DNA from: Rhodobacteraceae bacterium IMCC1335 | GTDB lineage: Bacteria > Pseudomonadota > Alphaproteobacteria > Rhodobacterales > Rhodobacteraceae | NCBI GenBank assembly: GCA_039640495.1 | Contig: CP046864.1 | Span: 1,736,001 to 1,800,000, forward strand | Direction: 5' to 3' | DNA length: 64,000 bases | Position numbers and translations under genes: made by a program | Notes under the pieces: model-generated | Database searches by the model: none | The model's input: the letters and a program-made list of their open reading frames with translations, nothing else | What the model was told of the DNA's origin: nothing | Shown here: piece after piece, positions 45,107-55,808 of the stretch | Position numbering within the stretch: the stretch's first letter is position 1 | Layout: each line of letters opens with the position of its first letter

Positions 45107-47893
45107 ATGCACTTTTCTCATTTGATGCAGCACATTCCAAGGCCATTTTCTGCGGATCATGGGTATGAAGCACGTCAGTTCTTTGCGGCGGATGGAGAAG
45201 AAATTCAAGATTTTGTGGCCGCGGTTGCAGGCTCAAGCCCCTATTTGAAGGGGTTGATTGAAAAAGAGCATCAGTGGCTACGGGGCGCATTTGCGCAGCC
45301 CGACGCCGCGTTAAAGGTTGAGTTTTCGGATTTGAAAGCGACAGCCGATAGCGACCTGATGAGCGCGCTTAGACGCGCCAAGAGGCGCGTCGCGCTTTGG
45401 ACGGCTTTATGCGATTTGGCGGGCGTATGGGCGCTTGAAGAGGTTACCGCGGCGCTAAGCAAATTTGCCGATCTCGCCTGTCAAATGAGTTTAAACCATG
45501 CGCTTAAAGTTCAGTTGCAACGCGGCAAAATCCCCATGCGCAAGCCTGAGACGGATCCGGCAGAATTGGGTATGTTCGTTTTGGCTATGGGAAAGCTTGG
45601 CGCCAATGAGCTGAATTATTCCTCTGATATAGATCTGATTTGTTTTTTTGATGAAAGCTATTTTGCCTCGGTGGATGTTTTCGAGGCCCGCGCCGGCTTT
45701 ATTCGCGCAACCAAGAATATGGTGGCACTTTTGAACGATATCACGGCCGAGGGCTATGTGTTTCGAACCGATTTGCGTTTGCGGCCAGACCCGTCTGTGA
45801 CACCAGTTTGTATGGGGGTCGAGGCGGCCGAACATTACTATGAAAGCCGCGGGCGCACGTGGGAGCGCAGTGCCTTCATCAAAGCGCGGGTGATCGCTGG
45901 GGATTTGCAAGCTGGGGCGCGGTTCCTCCAAAAAATGGAACCGTTTGTATGGCGGAAATATTTAGACTTTGCGGCCATTGAAGATGCGCATAATATTCGC
46001 TTGCAAATCCGACGTAAAACCGACGTGACGGGGGCGATTACGCTGCCCAAACACAATATTAAACTTGGTCGGGGCGGAATTCGCGAAATTGAATTTTTTA
46101 CGCAAACGAGGCAATTGATTGCGGGCGGGCGAGACCCTGATCTGCGGTTGCGTGGAACGCAGCAAAGCCTTGCAGCGCTCTGTCTAAAAGGTTGGATTGA
46201 TCCTTTAACCAAATCGCAGCTTACAGAGCATTATCAGGCGCATCGGGTGCTCGAGCATCGCTTGCAAATGATCAATGATGCTCAAACGCATAGTTTGCCC
46301 GCATCGGAAGTGGAATTTGAACGCTTAGCGGCGTTGATGTCGCGCAGCGCAGATGCGTTGAAATCGGAAATATTCGCGCGGCTGACATCGGTTCATCAAA
46401 TAACCGAAGCTTTTTTTGGGCCTGCCTCAAGCGATGTACCAATCGAGGCGCCTGAGTTTTCAGAAATATTGGACAAATGGCCAACCTATCCGGCGCTGCG
46501 TTCGGAAAGAGCCTATACGATATTTATGCGGTTACAGCCGGAAATTCTAAAGCGGCTTAAGCATACGGATAAGACCAAAGAGGCTGTTTTGGCTTTTGAT
46601 CGGTTTTTGAGCGGCCTTCCTGCGGGAGTGCAGCTGTTTTCTTTGTTTGAAGCCAACCCTCAATTGATTGATCTGTTGGTCGATATCGTGGGCACCTCGG
46701 ATCATTTGGCCGAATATTTGGCGCGGAATGCTAAGGTCTTTGATGCGGTGATTGGTGGTTCTTTTTGGGATTCTTGGCCCGGGTCTGAAACGTTAATGAA
46801 AGACCTCTCTAAGCTGCTGCAAACGACATCAGATTATGAAACCAAGCTGGATATGACGCGCAGATGGGTAAAGGAATGGCATTTTCGAATTGGCGTTCAT
46901 TTGCTGCGAGATCTGACATCCGTCGAGCAAACAGCCCGAGAATATGCAGATTTGGCCGAGGCAGCCTTAGCCGCCTTATGGCCAGAGATTTGTGCTGAAT
47001 TTTCGCGCAAATATGGCCCACCTCCGGGGCGCGGGGCGGCTTTGATTGCAATGGGGTCTTTGGGCGCGCGGCGGTTGCATTCAAATTCAGATCTTGATGT
47101 GATTCTTCTTTATGACGATGCAGGGCAGGAAGTCTCGATCGGGCCGAAATCTTTGCAATCACGCAGTTATTATGCGCGCTTAACGCAATCTGTCATCACT
47201 GCGTTAACGGCACCCATGGCAGAGGGCCGGCTTTATAACGTAGATATGCGATTGCGTCCTTCGGGCAATCAAGGGCCTGTTGCCACCTCATGGTCTGCGT
47301 TTAAAGCCTATCAGCAAAAGGAAGCTTGGGTTTGGGAACATTTGGCGCTAACGCAAGCACGACCGGTGACGGGATGCGACAGTTTGTGCTCTGATTTTGA
47401 GGGGTTTCGGTTGGCCACGCTTCGGCAGGCGGATCGAGATAAGTGTTTGCGCGGTTTGTCGAAAATGCGCGCGCGCTTGCTTAGTGCTTGGGCAGAAAAA
47501 TCGAGTTGGCATTTCAAGCTCGGCAGAGGGGGGTTGCTCGATATTGAATTGCTGTCACATCTTGGGTTGCTTTTAGGGGCCTCGGTGAAGCGCGATACGC
47601 GGAGCGGACTAACCAGTTTGCAGCACCTTGGCATTATTAATGCAGCTGATTTGGCCTGCTTGATTGCTGCGCATAATTTTTTGTTCCCATGCCGATTGGT
47701 GTCAAAATTTTTATCGGATGACACGCTGAACCTCAACGCGATGGGCAGCCGTGACTCGGCGCTCTTATTCCGCGTTTCTGGGACAAAAGATTTTGAAGAT
47801 TTACAAAGCCAGATAAAACATCATAGACAAGTAGTAGATGCTATTTTGACGCAAGTTCTGCCGGTTTTACAGGAGAGTGATCATGAAAGGTGA
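45107..47893 (+). CDS. glnE: Bifunctional glutamine-synthetase adenylyltransferase/removase
   Basis: Adds or removes AMP on glutamine synthetase in answer to nitrogen status, with PII. The two nucleotidyltransferase domains are both intact: the N-terminal removase (ELNYSSDIDLICFFDES, about residues 178-200) and the C-terminal transferase (RRLHSNSDLDVILLYDDA, about residues 652-670). The chosen ATG at 45107 yields 928 residues and MHFSHLMQHIPRPF; the frame runs upstream to 45029, but the extra residues are not expected. The stop overlaps the next small gene by 11 bases. Confidence 0.94.
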   Translation: MHFSHLMQHIPRPFSADHGYEARQFFAADGEEIQDFVAAVAGSSPYLKGLIEKEHQWLRGAFAQPDAALKVEFSDLKATADSDLMSALRRAKRRVALWTALCDLAGVWALEEVTAALSKFADLACQMSLNHALKVQLQRGKIPMRKPETDPAELGMFVLAMGKLGANELNYSSDIDLICFFDESYFASVDVFEARAGFIRATKNMVALLNDITAEGYVFRTDLRLRPDPSVTPVCMGVEAAEHYYESRGRTWERSAFIKARVIAGDLQAGARFLQKMEPFVWRKYLDFAAIEDAHNIRLQIRRKTDVTGAITLPKHNIKLGRGGIREIEFFTQTRQLIAGGRDPDLRLRGTQQSLAALCLKGWIDPLTKSQLTEHYQAHRVLEHRLQMINDAQTHSLPASEVEFERLAALMSRSADALKSEIFARLTSVHQITEAFFGPASSDVPIEAPEFSEILDKWPTYPALRSERAYTIFMRLQPEILKRLKHTDKTKEAVLAFDRFLSGLPAGVQLFSLFEANPQLIDLLVDIVGTSDHLAEYLARNAKVFDAVIGGSFWDSWPGSETLMKDLSKLLQTTSDYETKLDMTRRWVKEWHFRIGVHLLRDLTSVEQTAREYADLAEAALAALWPEICAEFSRKYGPPPGRGAALIAMGSLGARRLHSNSDLDVILLYDDAGQEVSIGPKSLQSRSYYARLTQSVITALTAPMAEGRLYNVDMRLRPSGNQGPVATSWSAFKAYQQKEAWVWEHLALTQARPVTGCDSLCSDFEGFRLATLRQADRDKCLRGLSKMRARLLSAWAEKSSWHFKLGRGGLLDIELLSHLGLLLGASVKRDTRSGLTSLQHLGIINAADLACLIAAHNFLFPCRLVSKFLSDDTLNLNAMGSRDSALLFRVSGTKDFEDLQSQIKHHRQVVDAILTQVLPVLQESDHER

Positions 47894-48161
47894 TGCGCTA
47901 GACCCAAAAGCCCTGATCCGTGAGGCGTATAATATAAAAGATATAAGCGCCGCAGAATGCCGCAGCATTTTTTTGGATTGGGCACTTACGATCCCAAGCC
48001 AAGAGGATACGCGAGATATCTTAAGGCAGCTTTTGGATAAATATGAGAGCTTCAGCCAAACACATCCAATGACGGAAACTTTAAAGCTGGGTTTGCAAAA
48101 GGCGGAACCGCCGCGGCGCCGCGGCGGCTGGCGCAGGCGGGCGGCCGAAAGGGCCCTCTAA
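47883..48161 (+). CDS. Small conserved hypothetical protein coupled to glnE
   Basis: A 92-residue protein whose ATG at 47883 lies in the last codons of glnE with AGGAG ahead of it, so translation is probably coupled. It begins MKGDALDPKALIREAYNIK and has an even mix of helix-forming residues, ending in an arginine-rich tail (RRRGGWRRRAAERAL). I recognise no domain. The overlap and good ribosome binding site argue that it is real. A role near GlnE is only a position-based guess. Confidence 0.7.
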   Translation: MKGDALDPKALIREAYNIKDISAAECRSIFLDWALTIPSQEDTRDILRQLLDKYESFSQTHPMTETLKLGLQKAEPPRRRGGWRRRAAERAL

Positions 48162-48238
48162 ATCTGCAGGGGGCATGTTTGATTCAAAATCTGCAAAATA
48201 CTAAATTCACGCGGCCAGAATCAGAGATGATGCCAGGG

Positions 48239-48877
48239 TTATACGAGCTGACAAGCTGCCCGTGCTAAGGTCTCGATATCATCCCATTTACCTGCCTCGA
48301 TCAGCGCTTTCGGCGCAACCCAGCTGCCGCCAACGCAAAGCGTGTTTTGCAAACTCAGATATCTTCTTGCATTTTGTGGGGTTACACCGCCAGTGGGGCA
48401 AAACATCGCTTCTGGCAAAGGCGCGCCTATTGCTTTAAGCGCGCTGGGGCCGCCATTTGCTTCAGCAGGGAAGAATTTCTGCACCGTATATCCGCGTTCA
48501 AGCAAACTTAAAACTTCGCTTGCAGTGGCCGCTCCTGGCAATACGGGTAGGTCTTCTGCTTCACAAGCTCCAAGCAACCGATCTGTTGAGCCTGGGGTTA
48601 CGCCAAATTTTGCCCCAGCTTGGCGAGCGGCGGCAACATCTTTGGGGCTGAGCAATGTTCCAGCTCCGACAGTAGCGCCGAGCACTTTTGCCATTTCGTT
48701 AATTACGTCAAGCGCTGCTGGGGTTCTTAGCGTGACCTCGAGCACTGATAAGCCACCGGCAATTAAGGCTTCTGCCAACGGACGCGCTACGGCAACATCT
48801 TCTACCACCAAGACTGGCATAACTGGGGCCATTTTACAGAAGTCTGATGTGATTTTACTGGCTGTGCATGGTGTCAA
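48239..48877 (-). CDS. eda: 2-dehydro-3-deoxy-phosphogluconate aldolase (KDPG aldolase)
   Basis: Class I aldolase that splits KDPG into pyruvate and glyceraldehyde 3-phosphate, the last step of the Entner-Doudoroff pathway. The general-base glutamate is in LEVTLRTP, the Schiff-base lysine in VQKFFPAEANGG and the phosphate-binding site in CPTGGVTPQNA. The start is a TTG at 48877 preceded, with six bases spacing, by AAGGAGG, which supports it strongly. It has 212 residues. It follows edd after 20 bases, as one operon. Confidence 0.94.
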   Translation of the reverse strand: MTPCTASKITSDFCKMAPVMPVLVVEDVAVARPLAEALIAGGLSVLEVTLRTPAALDVINEMAKVLGATVGAGTLLSPKDVAAARQAGAKFGVTPGSTDRLLGACEAEDLPVLPGAATASEVLSLLERGYTVQKFFPAEANGGPSALKAIGAPLPEAMFCPTGGVTPQNARRYLSLQNTLCVGGSWVAPKALIEAGKWDDIETLARAACQLV

Positions 48878-48897
48878 AACCGCCTCCTTGAATTTTA

Positions 48898-50703
48898 TTA
48901 TACCACAATGCCTGCGCCGGCGGTTGCCAAGCCCACATTATTTCGGAACATATCAAACAACTCGCGCCCTGTTCCATGATGATTTCCTGTCAAATCTGCG
49001 GTTTGAACGGGTCGGTTTTCAAAATCGGGCTCTAGAACCATAAGCGCACCGCTGCGCGCATCTAGCCGGATCATATCACCATCACGCAGTTTTGAAATTG
49101 GCCCTCCAACGGCGGCTTCAGGGCTGAGATGGATGGCAGAGGGTACTTTGCCAGAGGCGCCCGACATGCGCCCATCTGTCACCAGCGCCACGCGCAACCC
49201 GCGATCTTGAAGCACGGCTAAAACCGGCGTCAACCCGTGCAGTTCTGGCATACCATTCGCCTGCGGGCCCTGAAAACGCACAACCAAGATTGTGTCACTG
49301 GTGATGCTGTTGTTTTTAAACGCCTCTTTTACTGCGAGCTGTGTTTCAAAGATACGGGCAGGGGCTTCGATAATATGCCGCTCTTGGGCTACTGCCGATA
49401 TTTTAATCATCGCGCTTCCCAAATTTCCGTCTAATTTCTTTAAGCCACCACTGGGTTGAAATGGCGTTTTCACGGGGCGAAGAATTTTTTCATTCTCGCT
49501 ATTTCCGGAAACGGGGCGGAATTCTATATCTTCGCCGGAGAGTTTGGGCTCTTGGCGATAATGGCTGAGGCCTTTGCCCATAATGGTGATGACATCCTCA
49601 TGAAGCAGGCCGGCATCCAATAATTCACCGATCATAAAGCTTAGCCCACCCGCCGCGTGAAAATGGTTCACATCGGCCAGGCCGTTGGGATACACTTTTG
49701 CCAACAACGGCGTGATCGCGGAAATCGCGTCAAAATCTTCAATTGTGAGATGAATTCCTGCGGCGCGCGCCATGGCGGGGAGGTGAAGCACAAGGTTGGT
49801 TGAGCCACCAGTGGCCATTAAGCCCACAATACCATTGACGAATGCCTTTTCGCTGAGAATGTCACAGGTGGGGGTATATGCATCGCCCAGCGCGCTGCAG
49901 CGCATCACTTGGCGGGTGCCATATGCGGTTAACGCATCGCGTAGCGGTGTGTTGGGGTTGATGAAAGACGCCCCCGGCAAATGTAAGCCCATAAACTCCA
50001 TCAGCATTTGGTTGGAGTTTGCAGTTCCGTAAAATGTGCAGGTGCCCGGCCCGTGGTAACTGGCCATTTCAGCTTTCATCAAGGCATTGCGGTCGACTTC
50101 TCCGGTGGCAAATTGCTGTCGAATTTTTGCTTTTTCATCATTTGGAATTCCAGAAACCATCGGGCCGGCGGGTAAAAAAATGCTCGGCAAATGTCCAAAA
50201 GTCGCAGCTGCTATGATCAAGCCCGGTACAATTTTATCGCAGACACCCAAATAAATGGCTGCGTCAAATGTATTATGAGACAGGCCAATGCTGGCAGCCA
50301 ATGCAATGACGTCGCGTGAAAACAAAGACAGTTCCATCCCGGGCTGGCCCTGCGTTACCCCATCACACATGGCAGGTACGCCGCCAGCAACCTGCGCCGT
50401 GCCTCCATTTTTACGCGCCACGTCGCGAATAAACCGGGGAAAGGTTTCAAATGGCTGATGCGCCGAAAGCATATCATTATAAGCGGTAATAATACCAATA
50501 TTCGGGCCCGCTTGCGTGGCCAAAGTGCTTTGATCTTGCTGCGCCGCCGCGTAGGCATGCGCCTGATTGCCGCAAGACAGATGTGCCCGTTGCGGTCCTT
50601 TGCCGCGGGCCTCTTGCATTCTTGAAAGATAAGCATCCCGATCCGGTTTTGAGCGGTCAATAATTTTTTGGGTAATATTGGATATAATCGGATGCAATTG
50701 CAT
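48898..50703 (-). CDS. edd: Phosphogluconate dehydratase
   Basis: [4Fe-4S] dehydratase converting 6-phosphogluconate to KDPG, the first specific step of the Entner-Doudoroff pathway. The cluster cysteines are in [23 protein letters not shown] and [15 protein letters not shown]; 601 residues is the usual length. It heads the edd-eda operon. A perfect LacI-type palindrome lies 17 bases before the ATG (50720-50733), so repression by a sugar-responsive LacI-family protein is likely. Confidence 0.95.
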   Translation of the reverse strand: MQLHPIISNITQKIIDRSKPDRDAYLSRMQEARGKGPQRAHLSCGNQAHAYAAAQQDQSTLATQAGPNIGIITAYNDMLSAHQPFETFPRFIRDVARKNGGTAQVAGGVPAMCDGVTQGQPGMELSLFSRDVIALAASIGLSHNTFDAAIYLGVCDKIVPGLIIAAATFGHLPSIFLPAGPMVSGIPNDEKAKIRQQFATGEVDRNALMKAEMASYHGPGTCTFYGTANSNQMLMEFMGLHLPGASFINPNTPLRDALTAYGTRQVMRCSALGDAYTPTCDILSEKAFVNGIVGLMATGGSTNLVLHLPAMARAAGIHLTIEDFDAISAITPLLAKVYPNGLADVNHFHAAGGLSFMIGELLDAGLLHEDVITIMGKGLSHYRQEPKLSGEDIEFRPVSGNSENEKILRPVKTPFQPSGGLKKLDGNLGSAMIKISAVAQERHIIEAPARIFETQLAVKEAFKNNSITSDTILVVRFQGPQANGMPELHGLTPVLAVLQDRGLRVALVTDGRMSGASGKVPSAIHLSPEAAVGGPISKLRDGDMIRLDARSGALMVLEPDFENRPVQTADLTGNHHGTGRELFDMFRNNVGLATAGAGIVV

Positions 50704-50719
50704 GGCTTTGACACTTTCA

Positions 50720-50733
50720 TGTTAGCGCTAACA
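50720..50733. promoter_or_regulatory. LacI-family operator upstream of edd
   Basis: TGTTAGCGCTAACA is a perfect 14-base palindrome with the CG-centred shape of LacI-family operators. A second, wider repeat overlaps it: TCATGTTAG (50718-50726) and CTAACATGA (50742-50750), so a half-site is repeated on the right. Its place in the edd leader suits a repressor of edd-eda. It is also about 100 bases before the methyltransferase gene, which it may or may not touch. No LacI-family gene is in the window. Confidence 0.65.
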
Positions 50734-50830
50734 AATCTGCACTAACATGAAACGAAAAACAGACGCAAGGGCGGAAATACGGCTTCAAAAGAACTTTCTC
50801 TTTTTACAGTCATGCCCTAGAAGCCAAAGC

Positions 50831-52027
50831 ATGACACAGAATATTTATCCTACCGTGCGTTTGCGCCCAAATGCCGCTGCGCAAGCAATCCGACAAGGGT
50901 TTCCTTGGATCTATAATAATGAGCTGGTGTTTGACCGGCGCGGCAAAAAGCTTCCCGCTGGCAGCGTGGTGATTGTGGAAGATTCCGAGCGCCGCCCGAT
51001 AGGTTTGGGGGGAATAAACCCTTTATCTAAAATTGCAGTGCGCATGTTGGATCGCGATATTGAGGCAGAAATCGATCAGACCTGGTTCTTAAAGCGGCTC
51101 AGCGCGGCCCTGCATTTGCGAGAGGTGCTTTTTGAACAGCCGTTCTACCGCTTGGTACATGCCGAAGCCGATGGGATGCCGGGCGTGATTATCGATCGTT
51201 TTGGCAGCCTTGTTGTGGTGCAGCCCAACGCCGCTTGGGCCGAGATGCGGCTTGCCGCTTTGAGCCAGGCTTTGCTTGAAGTCGAGGGGATTACCTGCGT
51301 TCTTAAAAATGCTGGCGGGCGCAGCCGGGCGCTTGAAGGGTTAGACTCTCAAAACAATATTTTAATCGGCGAACGGCCTGAAACAACAGTTGACGTGCCG
51401 ATGAACGGAGCGGTTTACAAGGCTGATTTGATAAGCGGTCAAAAAACCGGTCTTTATTTTGACCAACGTCCAAACCACGCTTTTGCTGCCAGTTTGGCAA
51501 AAGGGCGCACAGTGTTGGATGTGTTCAGCCATGTTGGTGGTTTTTCATTGGCTGCGCTTGTTGCAGGCGCCCAGTCAGCGCTGGCGGTTGATGGGTCTGA
51601 GGCGGCGCTGGACCTTGCCATGCAAGGGGCTGTTGCAAGCGGCGTGGTCGATAAATTTGAAACTCAAAAAGGCGATGCTTTTGCGCAATTATCAGCACTG
51701 GCAGAAGCTGGTGAAAAATTTGGGTTGGTCATTTGTGATCCGCCGGCTTTTGCCTCTTCAAAACCCGCGTTAGAGGCAGGGTTGCGGGCGTATGAAAAAG
51801 TGGCGCGGCTGGCGGCTCATTTGGTAGAGGAGGGGGGCTTTTTGATTCTGTGCTCCTGCTCGCACGCAGCTGATTTGGTAAAATTCAGAACTGCCTGCAA
51901 TCGCGGTATCGGCCGCGCGGGGCGCTCGGCGCAATTGTTTCACACTGGATTTGCCGGTGCGGATCACCCTTTGCACCCTCAATTGGCGGAAAGCGGTTAT
52001 TTGAAAGCCTTGTTTTATCGCCTATGA
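50831..52027 (+). CDS. Class I SAM-dependent rRNA methyltransferase, RlmI-like
   Basis: RNA methyltransferase (RlmI/RSP_2647 type), 398 residues. The N-terminal PUA-like RNA-binding domain (RLRPNAAAQAIRQGFPWIYNNEL when read in order) is followed by the SAM site LDVFSHVGGFSLAAL and the catalytic region VICDPPAFASS, with a late CSCS motif containing candidate catalytic cysteines. ATG 50831 (MTQNIYPTVRL) is chosen; the frame is open to 50747. It overlaps the next gene by four bases (ATGA). The target base, by family, is a 5-methylcytosine in 23S rRNA, but this is not certain. Confidence 0.85.
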   Translation: MTQNIYPTVRLRPNAAAQAIRQGFPWIYNNELVFDRRGKKLPAGSVVIVEDSERRPIGLGGINPLSKIAVRMLDRDIEAEIDQTWFLKRLSAALHLREVLFEQPFYRLVHAEADGMPGVIIDRFGSLVVVQPNAAWAEMRLAALSQALLEVEGITCVLKNAGGRSRALEGLDSQNNILIGERPETTVDVPMNGAVYKADLISGQKTGLYFDQRPNHAFAASLAKGRTVLDVFSHVGGFSLAALVAGAQSALAVDGSEAALDLAMQGAVASGVVDKFETQKGDAFAQLSALAEAGEKFGLVICDPPAFASSKPALEAGLRAYEKVARLAAHLVEEGGFLILCSCSHAADLVKFRTACNRGIGRAGRSAQLFHTGFAGADHPLHPQLAESGYLKALFYRL

Positions 52028-52584
52028 AAATAGTATTGGATACATGCGTTTTGTTCCCTACCGTTATGCGGGAGATGCTTTTGGGGGTTACGGCGTCGAT
52101 GGCCTGGACGCCGATCTGGTCTGAACGTATTTTGGAAGAATGGCAGCGCGCTGCAATAAAACTTGGCGCAACCGGACCAGCCCAAGCGGCCAGTGAAATC
52201 GCACTTCTGCGCGCCGCGTGGCCCGATGCCTGTGTGGCATGGCCCAGCTCATTAGAGGCGCGCCTTTGGTTGCCCGATCGCGCCGATTGCCATGTTTTGG
52301 CGGCGGCTATTTCAGGATCTGCCGATTTGATCGTGACGCTGAATAAAAAAGATTTCCCGCGTCACATTTTGGGCGAAGAAGGGGTGGATCGCCGCGATCC
52401 GGATGCGTTGCTTTACATGGCGTTTACCGCTGACCCATCCGCCGTTGAGGCGGTAGCCGAGCGGGTTTTGAGCACTGCAAATCTGCTTTCCGGGCAAGAA
52501 TGGACGATCCGTCCTTTGCTTAAAAAGGCTAGATTGCCAAAACTTGCAAAGGCGCTCGGCGCAACGGCCAGCAAAGAGGCGTGA
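52024..52584 (+). CDS. PIN domain protein (RSP_2648 family)
   Basis: PIN-fold protein of 186 residues, conserved directly after the RlmI-like methyltransferase in Rhodobacteraceae. The first acidic residue of the nuclease site is in KIVLDTCVLFP; RADCHVLAAAISGSADLIVT has the other acidic residues, as in PIN ribonucleases. There is no antitoxin gene beside it, so it does not look like an ordinary VapC toxin; the constant pairing with an RNA methyltransferase suggests a part in RNA processing (inference). Translation is coupled to the upstream gene by a four-base overlap. Confidence 0.82.
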   Translation: MKIVLDTCVLFPTVMREMLLGVTASMAWTPIWSERILEEWQRAAIKLGATGPAQAASEIALLRAAWPDACVAWPSSLEARLWLPDRADCHVLAAAISGSADLIVTLNKKDFPRHILGEEGVDRRDPDALLYMAFTADPSAVEAVAERVLSTANLLSGQEWTIRPLLKKARLPKLAKALGATASKEA

Positions 52585-52618
52585 TCCGAGCGTGATCGAT
52601 CGTCTGGACCTGCCCAGA

Positions 52619-53914
<1,296 letters not shown>

Positions 53915-54051
53915 TTAATTGTATCGAAAGGGCGCTTAGCAGCTTCGGGTTGGAAAGTGAATGCATTAGATCTCGGTTTTAGGCGCGCTGCGCTAACTGA
54001 GCCGTAATCCGGCAATGAAATTTGTGCGGAATTTATGCTTAGATGCGCTGG

Positions 54052-54921
54052 TTAGCCAGTTTTGCGGTCCAAAACCCGCTCTCTCCAAAAGATATATATT
54101 CCGGAGGTTAAAATGATAGCCGCACCGATGAAGGTTGTTGAATCAGGTCGCTCGCCGAGAAATCCCATCGCCAAAGCAAGCGCGAAAATAAGGCGGGAAT
54201 AGCGAAATGGCGAAACCACTGAGGCATCGCCGATGCGCGTGGCTGAAATCAGCGTGAAATATGCAAAGCATCCGATCAGAACGGCGCATGCAAATAAAAA
54301 CCAGTTCACGTTCTGCAAGGGGGTGAAAGGGCCCGTGAATGGCAATGCAATTACACCTGCGCAGGTGGTGGCAACGAAAGCATAGATCGATACCGTAACT
54401 GAGGAGAGCTGCGCGCGCATGACCCGCGTTGCCAAATCTCGGGCTGATAAGCAAAGCACGCCAAGCACGGCGAAAAGCGATTCTGGCTGAAACCCCGCCA
54501 TGCCCGGCCGCAAGATCAGCAAAACCCCTGCAAATCCGACCAAAGACGCGGTCCAGCGCCGCCATCCAACCCGTTCTTTCAAAAACACCGCCGCGCCCAG
54601 CGTCACCACCAGCGGTGTTGCTTGTAAAATGGAAGAGGCGATTGCCAAAGGTGTAAGCGCGATGGCCGTGACAAAAAACAAAGCGCCAAAAAGATCCGCG
54701 ATACTTCTGAAAATAACCGGAAAGGTTAAAATATCCGCGCTATAAATCGGAGCTTTGACGGCCAAGGCAATGATCGAAAATAAAACCGTTCCCAAGCAGC
54801 CGATCGTTATCAAGACCTGAGAGACGGGGGTCTCTTCTGCGATGATCTTAATGATGAAATCTTCAAGCGCAAAGCCTGCCATAGCCAAGCACATGAATAT
54901 GATTGCGCGAAGGTTGTCCAT
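54052..54921 (-). CDS. DMT superfamily (EamA) transporter
   Basis: Inner-membrane metabolite exporter or importer of the drug/metabolite family; 289 residues with ten hydrophobic helices and two EamA repeats (about residues 6-140 and 150-280). The substrate cannot be predicted. It lies between eno and the Fur/Mur gene, apparently alone. A second, distinct DMT gene lies at 57186. Confidence 0.88.
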   Translation of the reverse strand: MDNLRAIIFMCLAMAGFALEDFIIKIIAEETPVSQVLITIGCLGTVLFSIIALAVKAPIYSADILTFPVIFRSIADLFGALFFVTAIALTPLAIASSILQATPLVVTLGAAVFLKERVGWRRWTASLVGFAGVLLILRPGMAGFQPESLFAVLGVLCLSARDLATRVMRAQLSSVTVSIYAFVATTCAGVIALPFTGPFTPLQNVNWFLFACAVLIGCFAYFTLISATRIGDASVVSPFRYSRLIFALALAMGFLGERPDSTTFIGAAIILTSGIYIFWRERVLDRKTG

Positions 54922-55016
54922 TAAGTGCTCGATCTATGAAATGGGCCCGGCAAGCTGAACGTGCCGCATATGACGCCAAGCAGTCATTGATGCCGTCTGA
55001 GATGTCAATGGCGGGG

Positions 55017-55433
55017 TTATTCTGGTTTTGAAATCGGCACGCCATACAGCTCTAATTTATGGCCCTTCAAGCGATAGCCCAGTCTCTGCGCAATTTTTTC
55101 CTGCAGGGCTTCTATTTCCGGATCTAAAAATTCGATTACTTTTCCGCTGTTTAAATCGATCAGATGATCGTGATGATCGCGTTCTGCATCTTCATAGCGT
55201 GCGCGCCCATCGCCGAATTCAACGCGCTCAAGAATGCCGGCCTCTTCAAAAAGCTTGACAGTTCGATATACGGTTGCGATCGAAATTCCCGCATCTAAAG
55301 CCGAAGCGCGCGCGTATAATTCTTCTACGTCGGGATGATCATCAGACTCTTCCAATACGCCCGCTATAATGCGCCTCTGGCCAGTCATGCGCAGCGCTAT
55401 GGCTTCACAGCGGTCCATTATACTGTCTGACAT
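55017..55433 (-). CDS. Fur family metalloregulator (Mur/Fur of alphaproteobacteria)
   Basis: Metal-responsive repressor of 138 residues. The N-terminal winged helix has TGQRRIIAGVLEESDDHPDVEELYARA and ISIATVYRTVKLFEEAGI as adjacent segments; the metal site is RDHHDHLIDLNSGKVIEF. The only cysteine is near the N-terminus, so the CxxC structural zinc site is missing, as in alphaproteobacterial Fur/Mur that respond mainly to manganese. ATG 55433 with AAAGGA upstream is preferred over the longer frame from 55487. No target operator was identified. Confidence 0.9.
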   Translation of the reverse strand: MSDSIMDRCEAIALRMTGQRRIIAGVLEESDDHPDVEELYARASALDAGISIATVYRTVKLFEEAGILERVEFGDGRARYEDAERDHHDHLIDLNSGKVIEFLDPEIEALQEKIAQRLGYRLKGHKLELYGVPISKPE

Positions 55434-55808
55434 GACACGTCCTTTCTTCGTTAGGCAGGGCTTTAAATTATTTTTTTCAACCTGCAAAGCCTAGATTAAT
55501 TTTGCTACTTGACCTGCTCATGGGTAAGGGTTGACTTTATGCAAAGAATAGGTGCATGCAGTGCCAACAAATCTTCCTGTCGCGTGAGCAGATTGCCGGC
55601 CGTTATCGTAAAAAGATAAATGGCGAAAAGACAAATTTGAAGATTGCACCGTTCCCAAAATCACGCGTGGGCGCATAATAAGATGAAGAACCTCTTCTCA
55701 TTCTGAGCGGGGTTTCTTGTCTGTGAACAGGCCTGCAGCGTTGTGATGCGCCGCGTGGGTTTTGAGGTTAGGGCGTTGGGCAAGACCTTGCGCCAGAAAA
55801 GGAACAGA
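55434..55808. other. Divergent spacer between fur/mur and the second helicase
   Basis: About 375 bases with no recognised gene. It contains an AT-rich stretch beside the fur/mur start and a weak hairpin around 55682-55715 (AAGAACC against GGTTTCTT) before the helicase. It must hold promoters in both directions, and a cold-responsive leader for the helicase is possible. Confidence 0.4.

Noticed and set aside
52024..52584. VapC-type toxin of a toxin-antitoxin pair
   Set aside because: No small antitoxin gene precedes it, and the fixed link to a methyltransferase suggests a housekeeping family.
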